DNA of 64,000 nt from Negativicoccus succinicivorans (lineage in GTDB: Bacteria; Bacillota; Negativicutes; Veillonellales; Negativicoccaceae). Both the position numbers and the translations under genes were made by a program. Below, in pieces: positions 25,813 through 33,634 of this stretch. The number at the start of each line of letters is the position of its first letter. Position 1 is the first letter of the stretch. The stretch spans positions 201,005-265,004 of the forward strand of contig NZ_JACHHI010000002.1 in assembly GCF_014207605.1 (NCBI RefSeq). The letters run 5' to 3'. A model generated the notes under the pieces. The model had not been told where the DNA came from. It did no database searches and saw only the letters and a program-made list of their open reading frames with translations.

Positions 25813-26694
25813 ATGGCAGGTTATAACGAACCGCGCCGTGATCGTGACGAAGGTCCGGTGACGGACGGTGAATATCGAGTGATCGAAGATCGCGAATGGT
25901 CCTCGGAGCGGCCGGCGCAGGAGCCGCCGCGCCAACATTCCGGCAAGGGGTTTCAGAAATCGGCCGGTCTGGGCTTAGGGGCGATGCTGCTGTTCTTATT
26001 GAGCAAAGGCAAGAGCCTCCTATTCGCGCTTAAATATACGAAATTTTTAGGCACGGCCGTATCCATGTTCGTGATGATCTGGTCGTACGCGATGTTGTAC
26101 GGTTGGCGATACGCGGCGGGCATCGTGCTGATGATCGCGATTCATGAGTTCGGTCATTACATCACGGCGAAAGCGGTCGGCATGCCGGTCTCGGCGCCGG
26201 TTTTTATTCCGTTCGTGGGCGCGTTGATTACCATGAAAGTGCCGCCGAAAGACGCGTGGCAGGAAGCGATTGTCGCGTTGGGCGGTCCGTTCTTCGGACT
26301 TGTGGCGGGACTGTGCGCGCTGTATTGGGGCATCGTCAATCATTCCGGCCTGGTGCAGGCCATCGCCTACTTCAGCTTTTTCATTACGCTCTTTAATATG
26401 ATTCCGGTGTCGCCGCTTGACGGTGGTCGCATCGTCACAGCCCTTTCGCCGTGGGTGTGGGCGGTCGGCCTGATTGTGATGGCCGTCGCCGCTTGGTATA
26501 CGTTCAGTCCGCTGATGATCCTGATTTTATTTTTCGGTATCTATCGGGCGCGGCAGACCTGGTCACGGCGTAACGACCTGCGTCAGCAGCAATACTTCAC
26601 CGTCAGCGCGCCGAAACGCTGGCTGATCGGTATCTCGTACGGTCTGATCACGGCGTTATCCGGCGTGGGCGTGTATCTTTTCACCGGCGCATAA
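25813..26694 (+). CDS. M50-family intramembrane metalloprotease
   Basis: Site-2-type proteases cut transmembrane segments of regulators. The 293-residue protein has a charged cytoplasmic N-terminus of about 45 residues, then about six helices. IAIHEFGHYITA (about residue 103) is the zinc-binding HExxH, and MIPVSPLDGGRI (about 196) supplies the third ligand. No PDZ domain is present. Upstream is a tail-anchored protein; downstream lies a CBS protein. The target is unknown. Confidence 0.88.
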   Translation: MAGYNEPRRDRDEGPVTDGEYRVIEDREWSSERPAQEPPRQHSGKGFQKSAGLGLGAMLLFLLSKGKSLLFALKYTKFLGTAVSMFVMIWSYAMLYGWRYAAGIVLMIAIHEFGHYITAKAVGMPVSAPVFIPFVGALITMKVPPKDAWQEAIVALGGPFFGLVAGLCALYWGIVNHSGLVQAIAYFSFFITLFNMIPVSPLDGGRIVTALSPWVWAVGLIVMAVAAWYTFSPLMILILFFGIYRARQTWSRRNDLRQQQYFTVSAPKRWLIGISYGLITALSGVGVYLFTGA

Positions 26695-26745
26695 AAGGAA
26701 ATCGGCGAATGAAAGAGAATATATACGTAAGAGGAGGTAACGACT

Positions 26746-27213
26746 ATGCAAGCAGCTGAAATTATGAGTAAATATGTCTTGACCTGCAGCAAAGACACGA
26801 CGATTCACGAGTTGATCCGGCTATTTGTCCGCAATAAGGTAACGGCGATTCCCGTTGTCGGCGATGATAACGAATTGCTCGGGATTATTTCCGAAGGGGA
26901 TCTCCTGTACAAAAAAGTGCGCCCGCACGTACCGCAATACGTCAATGTTCTGGGAGCCAGCCTTTACTACAGCGGCTACGGACAATATGAAGAAACATTT
27001 CAAAAATTGTTGGCGACGCGCGCCGAAGAAATCATGACGAAAGAAGTCGAGTACGTCGAGCCGGATGCCGATTCCAATACCGTTACGGACATGATGGTCG
27101 AGGACCATTTGAAAAATGTGCCGGTCGTGAAAGATAAACGTCTGGTCGGCATGATTTCACGCGCGGATATTTTAGAGTTAATCGCGCGCGAGAGTGATTT
27201 ACCGATCGTTTAG
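26746..27213 (+). CDS. Two-CBS-domain protein
   Basis: This 155-residue protein is a tandem pair of CBS domains: AAEIMSKYVLTCSKDTTIHE and GIISEGDLLYK in the first, AEEIMTKEVEYVEPDADS and VGMISRADILELIA in the second. A 30-residue insert separates them. CBS pairs bind adenine nucleotides, possibly including c-di-AMP in this lineage, but no effector domain is attached. AGGAGG precedes the ATG. Confidence 0.92.
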   Translation: MQAAEIMSKYVLTCSKDTTIHELIRLFVRNKVTAIPVVGDDNELLGIISEGDLLYKKVRPHVPQYVNVLGASLYYSGYGQYEETFQKLLATRAEEIMTKEVEYVEPDADSNTVTDMMVEDHLKNVPVVKDKRLVGMISRADILELIARESDLPIV

Positions 27214-27220
27214 AGACAGT

Positions 27221-27252
27221 AAAAAAGCAGCTCAGCTGAGCTGCTTTTTTTA
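27221..27252. terminator. Terminator after the CBS gene
   Basis: AAAAAAGCAGCTCAGCTGAGCTGCTTTTTTT, a perfect palindrome that can serve both converging genes. Confidence 0.85.
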
Positions 27253-27287
27253 TTGTTTTTATGACATTGTGAGCGGGCGCGCGCAGA

Positions 27288-27998
27288 TCAATGATGATGA
27301 TGACCGCAGCCGCCGCCTTCTGCATGTTTGTGATGACCGCAACAGCCGCCTTCTGCGTGTTCATGATGACCGCAGCAGCAGCTTTCGCCGCCTTCCGTCG
27401 TACCGCACGCGCATTTGCCTTGCGCCATGCCGACGAGGGCTTCTTGGACGCGCGGCAACAAAATCTGTCCCGCGACATCATTTCGCGCGTCTTCGCCTTT
27501 GATGATTTCAATCAATTTCAACGCGAAGAAGGGCGCCGTCAAAGGCCCGCGGCTCGTCAGCACGTTTTGATCGAAGAAGACGATTTCTTCATGCGCTTTT
27601 TTGAAACCGACAGCTTCTTCCATGCCCGGGTAGCACACGCCTTCGATGTCTTTGGCAATGCCTGCGGCGTGTAACACGATGGGGCTGGCGCAAATGCTCG
27701 CGACCAGTTTGCCCGCGTCATGAAAATCTTTGATCGCCTTAGTGACGCGCGAATCGGCGGCCAGCGTTTCCGAACCGATCATGCCGCCCGGCGTAATGAT
27801 GCCGGCGTAATCGTCGAGATGGATTTCATCCCATTTTTTATCCGCCTTGATCATGATATCGTGATCGCCGAGGGTTTCCAACGTGTCCATTGTCGAAATC
27901 GTATCGACCTCGATGCCGGCGCGGCGCAAATACGTTACCACCAGTAACGCTTCCGTTTCTTCATAACCTTTGCTCAATAAAACCATGTATTTGTTCAT
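27288..27998 (-). CDS. DJ-1/PfpI family protein with a Cys/His-rich metal-binding tail
   Basis: Residues 1-190 form a DJ-1/ThiJ domain: GYEETEALLV near the N-terminus gives the conserved Glu, ITPGGMIGS the oxyanion region and LVASICASP the nucleophilic Cys103. Residues 196-236 are an appended tail with 8 Cys and 10 His, built of 11-residue repeats (CCGHHEHAEGG, CCGHHKHAEGG) ending in GCGHHHH. DJ-1 proteins act as chaperones or glyoxalase/deglycase-like enzymes under stress; the tail should bind Zn, Ni or Cu. I start at the ATG after GGAAAGGAGCGACACA; the long frame upstream crosses the promoter region. It lies divergent to the cyclodeaminase gene. Confidence 0.88.
   Translation of the reverse strand: MNKYMVLLSKGYEETEALLVVTYLRRAGIEVDTISTMDTLETLGDHDIMIKADKKWDEIHLDDYAGIITPGGMIGSETLAADSRVTKAIKDFHDAGKLVASICASPIVLHAAGIAKDIEGVCYPGMEEAVGFKKAHEEIVFFDQNVLTSRGPLTAPFFALKLIEIIKGEDARNDVAGQILLPRVQEALVGMAQGKCACGTTEGGESCCCGHHEHAEGGCCGHHKHAEGGGCGHHHH
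27291..27377 (-). repeat. 33-bp tandem repeat encoding the Cys/His tail
   Basis: Two full 33-bp units (27345-27377 and 27312-27344) and a partial third encode the CCGHHxHAEGG repeats at the C-terminus of the DJ-1 protein. Copy number could change by slippage. Confidence 0.75.
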
Positions 27999-28118
27999 TG
28001 TGTCGCTCCTTTCCGAATCTATCGTAACATCTATACAATAATTATAGCAGACGCGCGCGCGTGCTTGCCAAGGGACAGAGGGCATGGCATACTGAAAAGA
28101 AAACGTAAAGGAGTCGTT

Positions 28119-28724
28119 ATGAATCAACCCACGCAAATGACACTGGCGGAATTCACCGCCGCTTTGGCAAGCGCCGCGCCGACACCGGGCGGCGGCGGCG
28201 CCAGCGCGCTCGTAGGGGTGCAGGCCGTCGCGTTGGCGCAAATGGTCGCGGAACTGACGCTGAAAAATGAACGTTATGCCGACGCGCATGAGGCGATGCA
28301 AGCGGTGCGGGAAGAGGCGGAAGGTTTACGCGCCGAGATTTTGAGTTATATTCAAAAAGACGCCGACGCGTTCGGAGCGCTTGTGGCCGCCTGGCGTTTG
28401 CCCAAAGACGATCCTTCCCGCGCGGAGCGAAATGCGGCGGCGACGCGCGCGGCGGCGGAAGTACCGTTGGCCTTGGCCGAGGCGTGCGCGCGGATTTTTC
28501 CGCTGGCGGCGCAAGTTTTGGAAAAGGGCGTGGCGAGCGCGCGCTCGGACGGAAAGCTGGCCGTCTTGTTTGCCGCCGCCGCGATACGCGGAGCGCTCTA
28601 CAATGTGCGCATCAACATTAAAAACATGCCCGAAAATGAGTATACAAAACTTCTAATAACGCGCCAAAAAAAGCTGGAAACGCAAGCGGAGCAGGCAGAG
28701 CGGGAGTTACTCGGACGCATGTAG
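28119..28724 (+). CDS. Cyclodeaminase/cyclohydrolase family protein (FchA/FTCD-C like)
   Basis: This 201-residue all-helical protein matches the formimidoyl-tetrahydrofolate cyclodeaminase domain: TLAEFTAALASAAPTPGGGG with the glycine-rich folate loop near residue 25, then KNERYADAHEAM and the C-terminal AAIRGALYNVRINIKN. It could make methenyl-THF from formimino- or 10-formyl-THF. No histidine-degradation genes are adjacent. AAAGGAG precedes the ATG at 28119. Confidence 0.85.
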   Translation: MNQPTQMTLAEFTAALASAAPTPGGGGASALVGVQAVALAQMVAELTLKNERYADAHEAMQAVREEAEGLRAEILSYIQKDADAFGALVAAWRLPKDDPSRAERNAAATRAAAEVPLALAEACARIFPLAAQVLEKGVASARSDGKLAVLFAAAAIRGALYNVRINIKNMPENEYTKLLITRQKKLETQAEQAERELLGRM

Positions 28725-28737
28725 CCGCGCGGCCGAC

Positions 28738-28766
28738 TTGGCAAGCGGTAGCAATTCATGTAAAAT
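28738..28766 (+). promoter_or_regulatory. Promoter of the ompH/skp-like gene
   Basis: TTGGCA, 17-base spacer, TAAAAT. Downstream, the leader has a tandem 11-base repeat (GTAGTAACTAT/A at about 28781-28802) and a small inverted repeat ATAGTT/AACTAT (28769-28790). Confidence 0.55.
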
Positions 28767-28815
28767 ATACATAGTTTCTAGGTAGTAACTATGTAGTAAC
28801 TAAGGAGGAAACACT

Positions 28816-29262
28816 ATGTTTAAAACAAGTATGATGACGGCTGTATTGGCGGCCGGTACGGTATTGAGTGCGTGCGCTGCGGGCACCGGCGTGTTGAATG
28901 TTGACATGGCGTTGCAGGCCAGCCCGAAATATCAGCCGATGGTGCAACAGATGCAGAAAGTGGAACAGCAGTATGCGCCGCAGCTGAAAGCTATGGAAGC
29001 GGACCTCAACCAAATGAAAACGCAGCAGGAACAGCAGCAGGCGATGCAAGGCAAATACAAAGCCTTGATTCAGTCCTACATGCAGGATCGTGAAAAAGCG
29101 ACCGCCGCGTTGCAAAAAGATTTGAACAAAGCGACGCAGGAAGTATTGCGCGATCAGAAACTCGATATCATCCTCGCGCAACCGGTTCAGATTGCCGCTA
29201 AAGCGAAAGACGAAAAAGTCGTTGACGTAACTCCGGAAGTGGCAGCGAAATTAAAAAAATAA
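28816..29262 (+). CDS. OmpH/Skp-like periplasmic chaperone
   Basis: The 148-residue precursor has a signal sequence with LSACAAG near residue 20, compatible with cleavage by signal peptidase I or with lipidation at the Cys. The mature part is a long amphipathic coiled coil (QPMVQQMQKVEQQYAPQLKA onward), as in Skp, which holds unfolded outer-membrane proteins. Presence of this protein supports a diderm envelope. It is monocistronic with a strong AAGGAGG site. A short QP-rich region and an acidic/basic tail follow the coil. Confidence 0.85.
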   Translation: MFKTSMMTAVLAAGTVLSACAAGTGVLNVDMALQASPKYQPMVQQMQKVEQQYAPQLKAMEADLNQMKTQQEQQQAMQGKYKALIQSYMQDREKATAALQKDLNKATQEVLRDQKLDIILAQPVQIAAKAKDEKVVDVTPEVAAKLKK

Positions 29263-29272
29263 GCAGACTCAT

Positions 29273-29299
29273 TAAACCGGCCTTCGGGCCGGTTTTTTG
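29273..29299 (+). terminator. Terminator after the ompH gene
   Basis: AACCGGCC-TTCG-GGCCGGTT followed by T4; the loop is a UUCG tetraloop. Confidence 0.9.
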
Positions 29300-29393
29300 C
29301 GTTTGCAGATACGATTTTTTACGGTTCGGCGAGAACACATAAAAATAAAATTATCGCCGGATATGACACTTATTTTTACCGTACTATTCTCCG

Positions 29394-29466
29394 CGAACCG
29401 GAACGTTCGCCATTCTTTGGGCGCAAAATTATACGAACGTTCGTAATTGTACGAATACTCCGCGAA
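29394..29466 (+). promoter_or_regulatory. Cluster of CGAA boxes upstream of purR
   Basis: In this 285-base gene-free stretch the motif CGAA or its complement recurs: 29394-29397, the palindrome GAACGTTC at 29401-29408, the palindrome ACGAACGTTCGT at 29433-29444, then 29452 and 29463. Bacillus PurR binds paired PurBoxes with a central CGAA. Autoregulation by PurR is therefore plausible; a match to the full PurBox was not tested. Confidence 0.5.
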
Positions 29467-29547
29467 AAAAATATAAATTCATTCTACTTTTTGATGAAAA
29501 TTAGTGATGAGTATGCTATTCTATACTTACAGAAGAGAGGTGATCTC

Positions 29548-30381
29548 ATGCCAAAACTTCGACGTGTCGAACGTATGGCGGCGCTGACCAAAATGTTGGC
29601 GGACCGTCCGCATGAGCTGATCCCTTTGTCTTTTTTTTGCGATTATTTCGGTATTGCCAAATCGACATTGAGCGACGATCTGTTGTCCGTACGCCGCGCC
29701 TTTGACGCGTATCGACTGGGGTCGCTCGAGACCGTTTTCGGCGCGGCCGGCGGGGTGCGTTATATTCCGTATCGGGCAGGTCACGCCGCCAATCAGGTAC
29801 TACAAACCATGGCGGCGAAACTCGAAAGCGGCGATCGGATTATCGCGGGCGGATTTTTGTACATGTCGGATATTTTATACGACTGGCAGTGGATGTCGGC
29901 AGTGGGAGAAATCTTCATGACTCGCTTTGCCGCCGTTCATCCGGACTGTATCATGACAGTGGAGACAAAAGGGATTCTGCCGGCCATGATGGTGGCGCGG
30001 GCGTTTAACAAACCGCTGGTGATCGCGCGGCGCGGCAGCCGTGTGACGGAAGGATCAGCGACCAGTATTAACTATGTTTCGGGTTCCACCAAGCGCATTC
30101 AGACGATGTCGCTTACCAAGCGGGCGCTCGCGCCGAATCAGCGGGTGTTGATCATCGATGATTTCATGAAGGCCGGCGGCACCGCGAAAGGTATGAAAGA
30201 GCTTGTCTACGAATCGGGTTCACAGACCGTCGGTGTCGGCGTATTGGTCGCCACCGCCGAACCGCTGGAAAAAATGACCGGCGACTATATGCCGTTACTG
30301 GTGCTGGAAGGCGTCGATGAAGTGAAACGGCATGTCAGGATTCGCCCCCAGTTGGAACCGGAGGAGGAAATAAATGAGTAA
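29548..30381 (+). CDS. purR: Purine operon repressor
   Basis: Bacillus-type PurR represses purine genes and is released by PRPP. The 277-residue protein has an N-terminal winged helix (residues 5-75, with IPLSFFCDYFGIAKSTLSDD) and a phosphoribosyltransferase-like domain with the PRPP loop VLIIDDFMKAGGTAKGM (about 206-222). The ATG at 29548 follows GAGGTGATCTC; an upstream in-frame ATG lacks a site. It overlaps glmU by 8 bases and heads purR-glmU-prs-pth, an order close to that of Bacillus. Confidence 0.95.
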   Translation: MPKLRRVERMAALTKMLADRPHELIPLSFFCDYFGIAKSTLSDDLLSVRRAFDAYRLGSLETVFGAAGGVRYIPYRAGHAANQVLQTMAAKLESGDRIIAGGFLYMSDILYDWQWMSAVGEIFMTRFAAVHPDCIMTVETKGILPAMMVARAFNKPLVIARRGSRVTEGSATSINYVSGSTKRIQTMSLTKRALAPNQRVLIIDDFMKAGGTAKGMKELVYESGSQTVGVGVLVATAEPLEKMTGDYMPLLVLEGVDEVKRHVRIRPQLEPEEEINE

Positions 30382-31744
30382 ACTTGTGGCAACGGTTTTA
30401 GCCGCAGGCAAAGGTACGCGCATGAAATCGCGGCAACCGAAAGTGTTGCACGAAGTCGGCGGCGTACCGATGGTATCCCATGTATTGCAGACCGCGAAGG
30501 CGGCGGGCGCAGACGACGCGGTCGTGATTGTCGGCTTTGGCGGCGATAAAGTTGCCGAGCGTCTCGGTTCGGCGTATCATTACGTTGAGCAAGCCGAACA
30601 GTTGGGAACGGGTCACGCTCTCATGCTCGCGCAAGCGGCGCTACAAGACGCGGACACGGTGCTCGTGATCTGCGGCGATACACCGCTTTTGCGCGCCGAG
30701 ACCCTGCGAGAACTGATCGCGACGCATACCCGACAGCAGGCGGCGGCGACGATTTTAACAACGACGTTCGCCGATCCGACGGGGTACGGCCGGATTATTC
30801 GCGATGCGGCGCAAAACGTGCGTAAAATTGTCGAAGAAAAAGACGCGTCGCCGGCAGAGAAAAAAGTCACGGAAGTCAATACCGGCACGTACTGCTTTGA
30901 CGCCCGTAAACTGTGGCCGCAGTTACAACGGATTACCAATGACAACGCGCAAGGTGAATACTATTTGACCGATGTCATTGATTTGCTGGTCAGCGCCGGC
31001 GAAACGGTGACGACGGCGACCTGCGCGGACAGCGATGAAACGCTCGGCGTGAATTCGCGCGCGCAATTGGCGCAGGCGGAAGCGATTTTGCGGCAGCGTA
31101 AAAACGAAGAACTGATGGCGCAGGGCGTGACACTGATCGATCCGGCGCGCACCTATGTGGATGCGGACGTTCGTGTCGGCCAAGACACGATTCTCGAGCC
31201 GGGGACGATTTTGCGCCGCGGCACGGTTGTCGGCAGCGGTTGCCATATCGGTCCGGATACGGAACTCGATCGCACGACGGTCGGCGACGACTCGCACTTG
31301 CATCGCACGTACGCGCACGAAGCGAGCGTCGGCAGCGGTTGCGAGATCGGCCCGTATGTTCATTTGCGGCCGCATACGCAGATTGCGGATCACGTCAAAG
31401 TCGGCAATTTCGTCGAAGTGAAAAACAGCACTGTCGGCGAAGGCACCAAATTGCCGCATTTGAGTTATCTCGGCGACAGCGACATCGGCGGCGGGGTCAA
31501 CATCGGCTGCGGTACCATTACCGTGAATTACGACGGCCACAAGAAGTATCGCACGACGATTGAAGACGGAGCGTTTGTCGGCTGTAACAGCAACCTCGTG
31601 GCGCCGGTCGTCATCGGCCGCAATGCTTATATCGGCGCGGGTTCGACGATTACCAAAGACGTTCCGGCAAAGGCGCTCGCCGTAGCGCGCGCTCGGCAAT
31701 TTGTCAAAGAAGATTGGGTAAAGCAAGCAAAAGAGACAAAATAA
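30374..31744 (+). CDS. glmU: Bifunctional UDP-GlcNAc pyrophosphorylase / GlcN-1-P acetyltransferase
   Basis: GlmU acetylates glucosamine-1-phosphate and joins it to UTP, giving UDP-GlcNAc for peptidoglycan and LPS. The 456-residue protein has VLAAGKGTRMKSRQPKVLHE at the N-terminus (uridyltransferase) and a left-handed beta helix from about residue 250 with GNFVEVKNSTVGEGTKLPHL and the acetyl-CoA-binding region. GGAGGAAATAA before the ATG lies inside purR. Confidence 0.98.
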   Translation: MSKLVATVLAAGKGTRMKSRQPKVLHEVGGVPMVSHVLQTAKAAGADDAVVIVGFGGDKVAERLGSAYHYVEQAEQLGTGHALMLAQAALQDADTVLVICGDTPLLRAETLRELIATHTRQQAAATILTTTFADPTGYGRIIRDAAQNVRKIVEEKDASPAEKKVTEVNTGTYCFDARKLWPQLQRITNDNAQGEYYLTDVIDLLVSAGETVTTATCADSDETLGVNSRAQLAQAEAILRQRKNEELMAQGVTLIDPARTYVDADVRVGQDTILEPGTILRRGTVVGSGCHIGPDTELDRTTVGDDSHLHRTYAHEASVGSGCEIGPYVHLRPHTQIADHVKVGNFVEVKNSTVGEGTKLPHLSYLGDSDIGGGVNIGCGTITVNYDGHKKYRTTIEDGAFVGCNSNLVAPVVIGRNAYIGAGSTITKDVPAKALAVARARQFVKEDWVKQAKETK

Positions 31745-31757
31745 AGGAGATCACACC

Positions 31758-32711
31758 ATGTCAGTCGAAACAGGAAAACAACTGAAGTTATTCACCGGAA
31801 CGGCACATCCGGAATTGGCCCAGGAGGTTGCAGACTATATCGGCATTCCTGTCGGCAAAGCATTCTGCGGTCGGTTCAATAACGGTGAAATCCAGGTCAT
31901 GATTGATGAAAGCGTGCGGGGGACGGATGTCTTCCTGATTCAACCGACGGGCACGCCCGCCAATGACAATCTGATGGAACTGTTCATCATGGCGGACGCG
32001 TTACGGCGCGCCTCGGCTCGTCACATCACCGCGGTCGTTCCGTACTACGGCTACGCGCGCCAGGATCGCAAAACGCGCGGTCGTGAACCGATCACCGCGA
32101 AGCTCGTGGCGGATCTCATGCAGCGTTCCGGCATCACCCGTCTTGTCACGATTGATCTGCACGCGGGTCAAATCCAGGGCTTCTTCGATATCCCCGTGGA
32201 CCATTTGAAAGCGGCTTCGATTTTAGCGAAGCACATCCGCAAACAGGACATTCCGGATTTGATGATCGTTTCACCCGACTTGGGTGGCGTCACTCGCGCC
32301 CGCGATTTGGCGGACCGCGTCGGCGCGCCGATCGCGATCATTGAAAAACGGCGTCCGCGTCCGGGCGTGGCCGAAGTAATGAACCTGATCGGCTCCGTCG
32401 AAGGCAAAAACTGTATTATCGTCGATGACATCGTCGATACCGCGGGATCTTTGGTCGAAGGCGCAAAAGCATTGCAGCGTTTCGGCGCGAAATCCGTACG
32501 CGCGGCCTGCACGCATCCGGTACTGACCGATCCGGCGACAGAACGTCTGGCGGCATCGAATATTAAAGAACTGATTATTACGAATACGATTCCGATTGCG
32601 ACGGAAAAACAGCTGCCGAATATTACGCAACTTTCGGTCGCGCCGCTCTTGGGCGAAGCGATCATGCGGATTTTCCACAACGTTTCCGTCAGCAAACTGT
32701 TTGATAAATAG
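31758..32711 (+). CDS. prs: Ribose-phosphate pyrophosphokinase
   Basis: Prs makes PRPP, the ligand of PurR and precursor of purines, pyrimidines, His and Trp. The 317-residue protein has FNNGEIQVMIDESVRG, PYYGYARQDRK, IDLHAGQIQGFFDIP and the PRPP-binding IIVDDIVDTAGSL. AAAGGAG precedes the ATG, 13 bases after glmU. Confidence 0.98.
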   Translation: MSVETGKQLKLFTGTAHPELAQEVADYIGIPVGKAFCGRFNNGEIQVMIDESVRGTDVFLIQPTGTPANDNLMELFIMADALRRASARHITAVVPYYGYARQDRKTRGREPITAKLVADLMQRSGITRLVTIDLHAGQIQGFFDIPVDHLKAASILAKHIRKQDIPDLMIVSPDLGGVTRARDLADRVGAPIAIIEKRRPRPGVAEVMNLIGSVEGKNCIIVDDIVDTAGSLVEGAKALQRFGAKSVRAACTHPVLTDPATERLAASNIKELIITNTIPIATEKQLPNITQLSVAPLLGEAIMRIFHNVSVSKLFDK

Positions 32712-32720
32712 GGGTTTGTT

Positions 32721-33296
32721 TTGCAGCTGATTGTAGGCTTGGGAAATCCCGGCACCAAGTACGCCGGTACGCGTCATAACGCCGGTTTCATGGCGGTCAC
32801 GGCGATCGCTGAAAAATACGGCGTGACGCGTTGGAAAGAGGAGCATCAGGCGCATACCGCGACGATTAACGTCGACGGTGAAAAGGTGATGCTGGTCATG
32901 CCGCAAACGTTCATGAATTTGAGCGGTGACGCGGTCGGTCCGCTCATGCGCTATTACAAGCTTTCACCGGCGGATGTAATTGTGATTTATGATGATATGG
33001 ATTTGCCCGTCGGCCAGTTGCGCCTGCGGGTCAAAGGTTCCGCCGGCGGACACAACGGGATGAAATCGGTGATCGCGCATTTGGGCACCGATCAATTTCC
33101 GCATGTTCGCATCGGCATCGGTCGGCCGCAACCCGGCTGGACCGTCATTGATCATGTGCTGGCGCGTCCGCAGGAAGATGACGCGGCAGCGATGGCGGAA
33201 GGGGTTCAACAGGCAGCCGAGGCGGCAGTCGGCATCTGCACGCTCGGCATGGATCTGGCGATGAATCGTTTCAATCCGCTCAAACGCGCGCGCTGA
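32721..33296 (+). CDS. pth: Peptidyl-tRNA hydrolase
   Basis: Pth recycles tRNA from peptidyl-tRNA that drops off ribosomes. The 191-residue protein begins with LIVGLGNPGTKYAGTRHNAG (catalytic His) and carries MPQTFMNLSG and DDMDLPVGQLRLR, GSAGGHNGMKS. The start is a TTG 9 bases after prs, with a GGGG stretch upstream. Confidence 0.97.
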   Translation: MQLIVGLGNPGTKYAGTRHNAGFMAVTAIAEKYGVTRWKEEHQAHTATINVDGEKVMLVMPQTFMNLSGDAVGPLMRYYKLSPADVIVIYDDMDLPVGQLRLRVKGSAGGHNGMKSVIAHLGTDQFPHVRIGIGRPQPGWTVIDHVLARPQEDDAAAMAEGVQQAAEAAVGICTLGMDLAMNRFNPLKRAR

Positions 33297-33297
33297 A

Positions 33298-33326
33298 TTG
33301 ACAATTATTCTTGTTTAGGTTATACT
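33298..33326 (+). promoter_or_regulatory. Near-consensus promoter of the 65-residue protein gene
   Basis: TTGACA, exact 17-base spacer, TATACT. This is the strongest sigma-70/A promoter I see in the window. Confidence 0.75.
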
Positions 33327-33379
33327 ATCTCTACTACATAAAGGAACATATGTAGCGAAAGCATGAAGGAGGTAGGAAC

Positions 33380-33577
33380 ATGAGCAAGATTACTACACTG
33401 ACAAATCAGTTAGCGGTACTTGGCTACACCGGTTTTGAAATCAGCGAGCTCATTCGGTCCGTCACTCATGGTCGAACGTTACATCAACTGAATCACGCAG
33501 CTTTGCGTCGCGTTACGAATGTACTCGGACAATATGTGCGACTGGGAACCGATTATGTCGCTAATTATAGCAAGTAG
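33380..33577 (+). CDS. Small protein of unknown function, 65 residues
   Basis: A strong GAAGGAGGTAGGAAC site, its own consensus promoter and a terminator support this short gene. The product (starting MSKITTLTNQLAVLGYTGFE) is predicted helical, with the pattern of a small compact soluble domain; no Cys, no membrane segment. I know no family. It could be a small DNA- or ribosome-associated protein; the strong expression signals suggest abundance. Confidence 0.7.
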   Translation: MSKITTLTNQLAVLGYTGFEISELIRSVTHGRTLHQLNHAALRRVTNVLGQYVRLGTDYVANYSK

Positions 33578-33588
33578 CAGGTAACCTG

Positions 33589-33622
33589 AAACGTCTATGC
33601 CGAATGGCATAGACGTTTTTTT
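33589..33622 (+). terminator. Terminator after the 65-residue protein gene
   Basis: ACGTCTATGCC-GAAT-GGCATAGACGT followed by T7. Confidence 0.9.
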
Positions 33623-33634
33623 ACAAGGAGAATC

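Noticed and set aside
27999-28301. N-terminal extension of the DJ-1 frame by 101 codons
   Set aside because: It crosses the divergent intergenic region and part of the cyclodeaminase gene; a strong ribosome site precedes the ATG at 27998.
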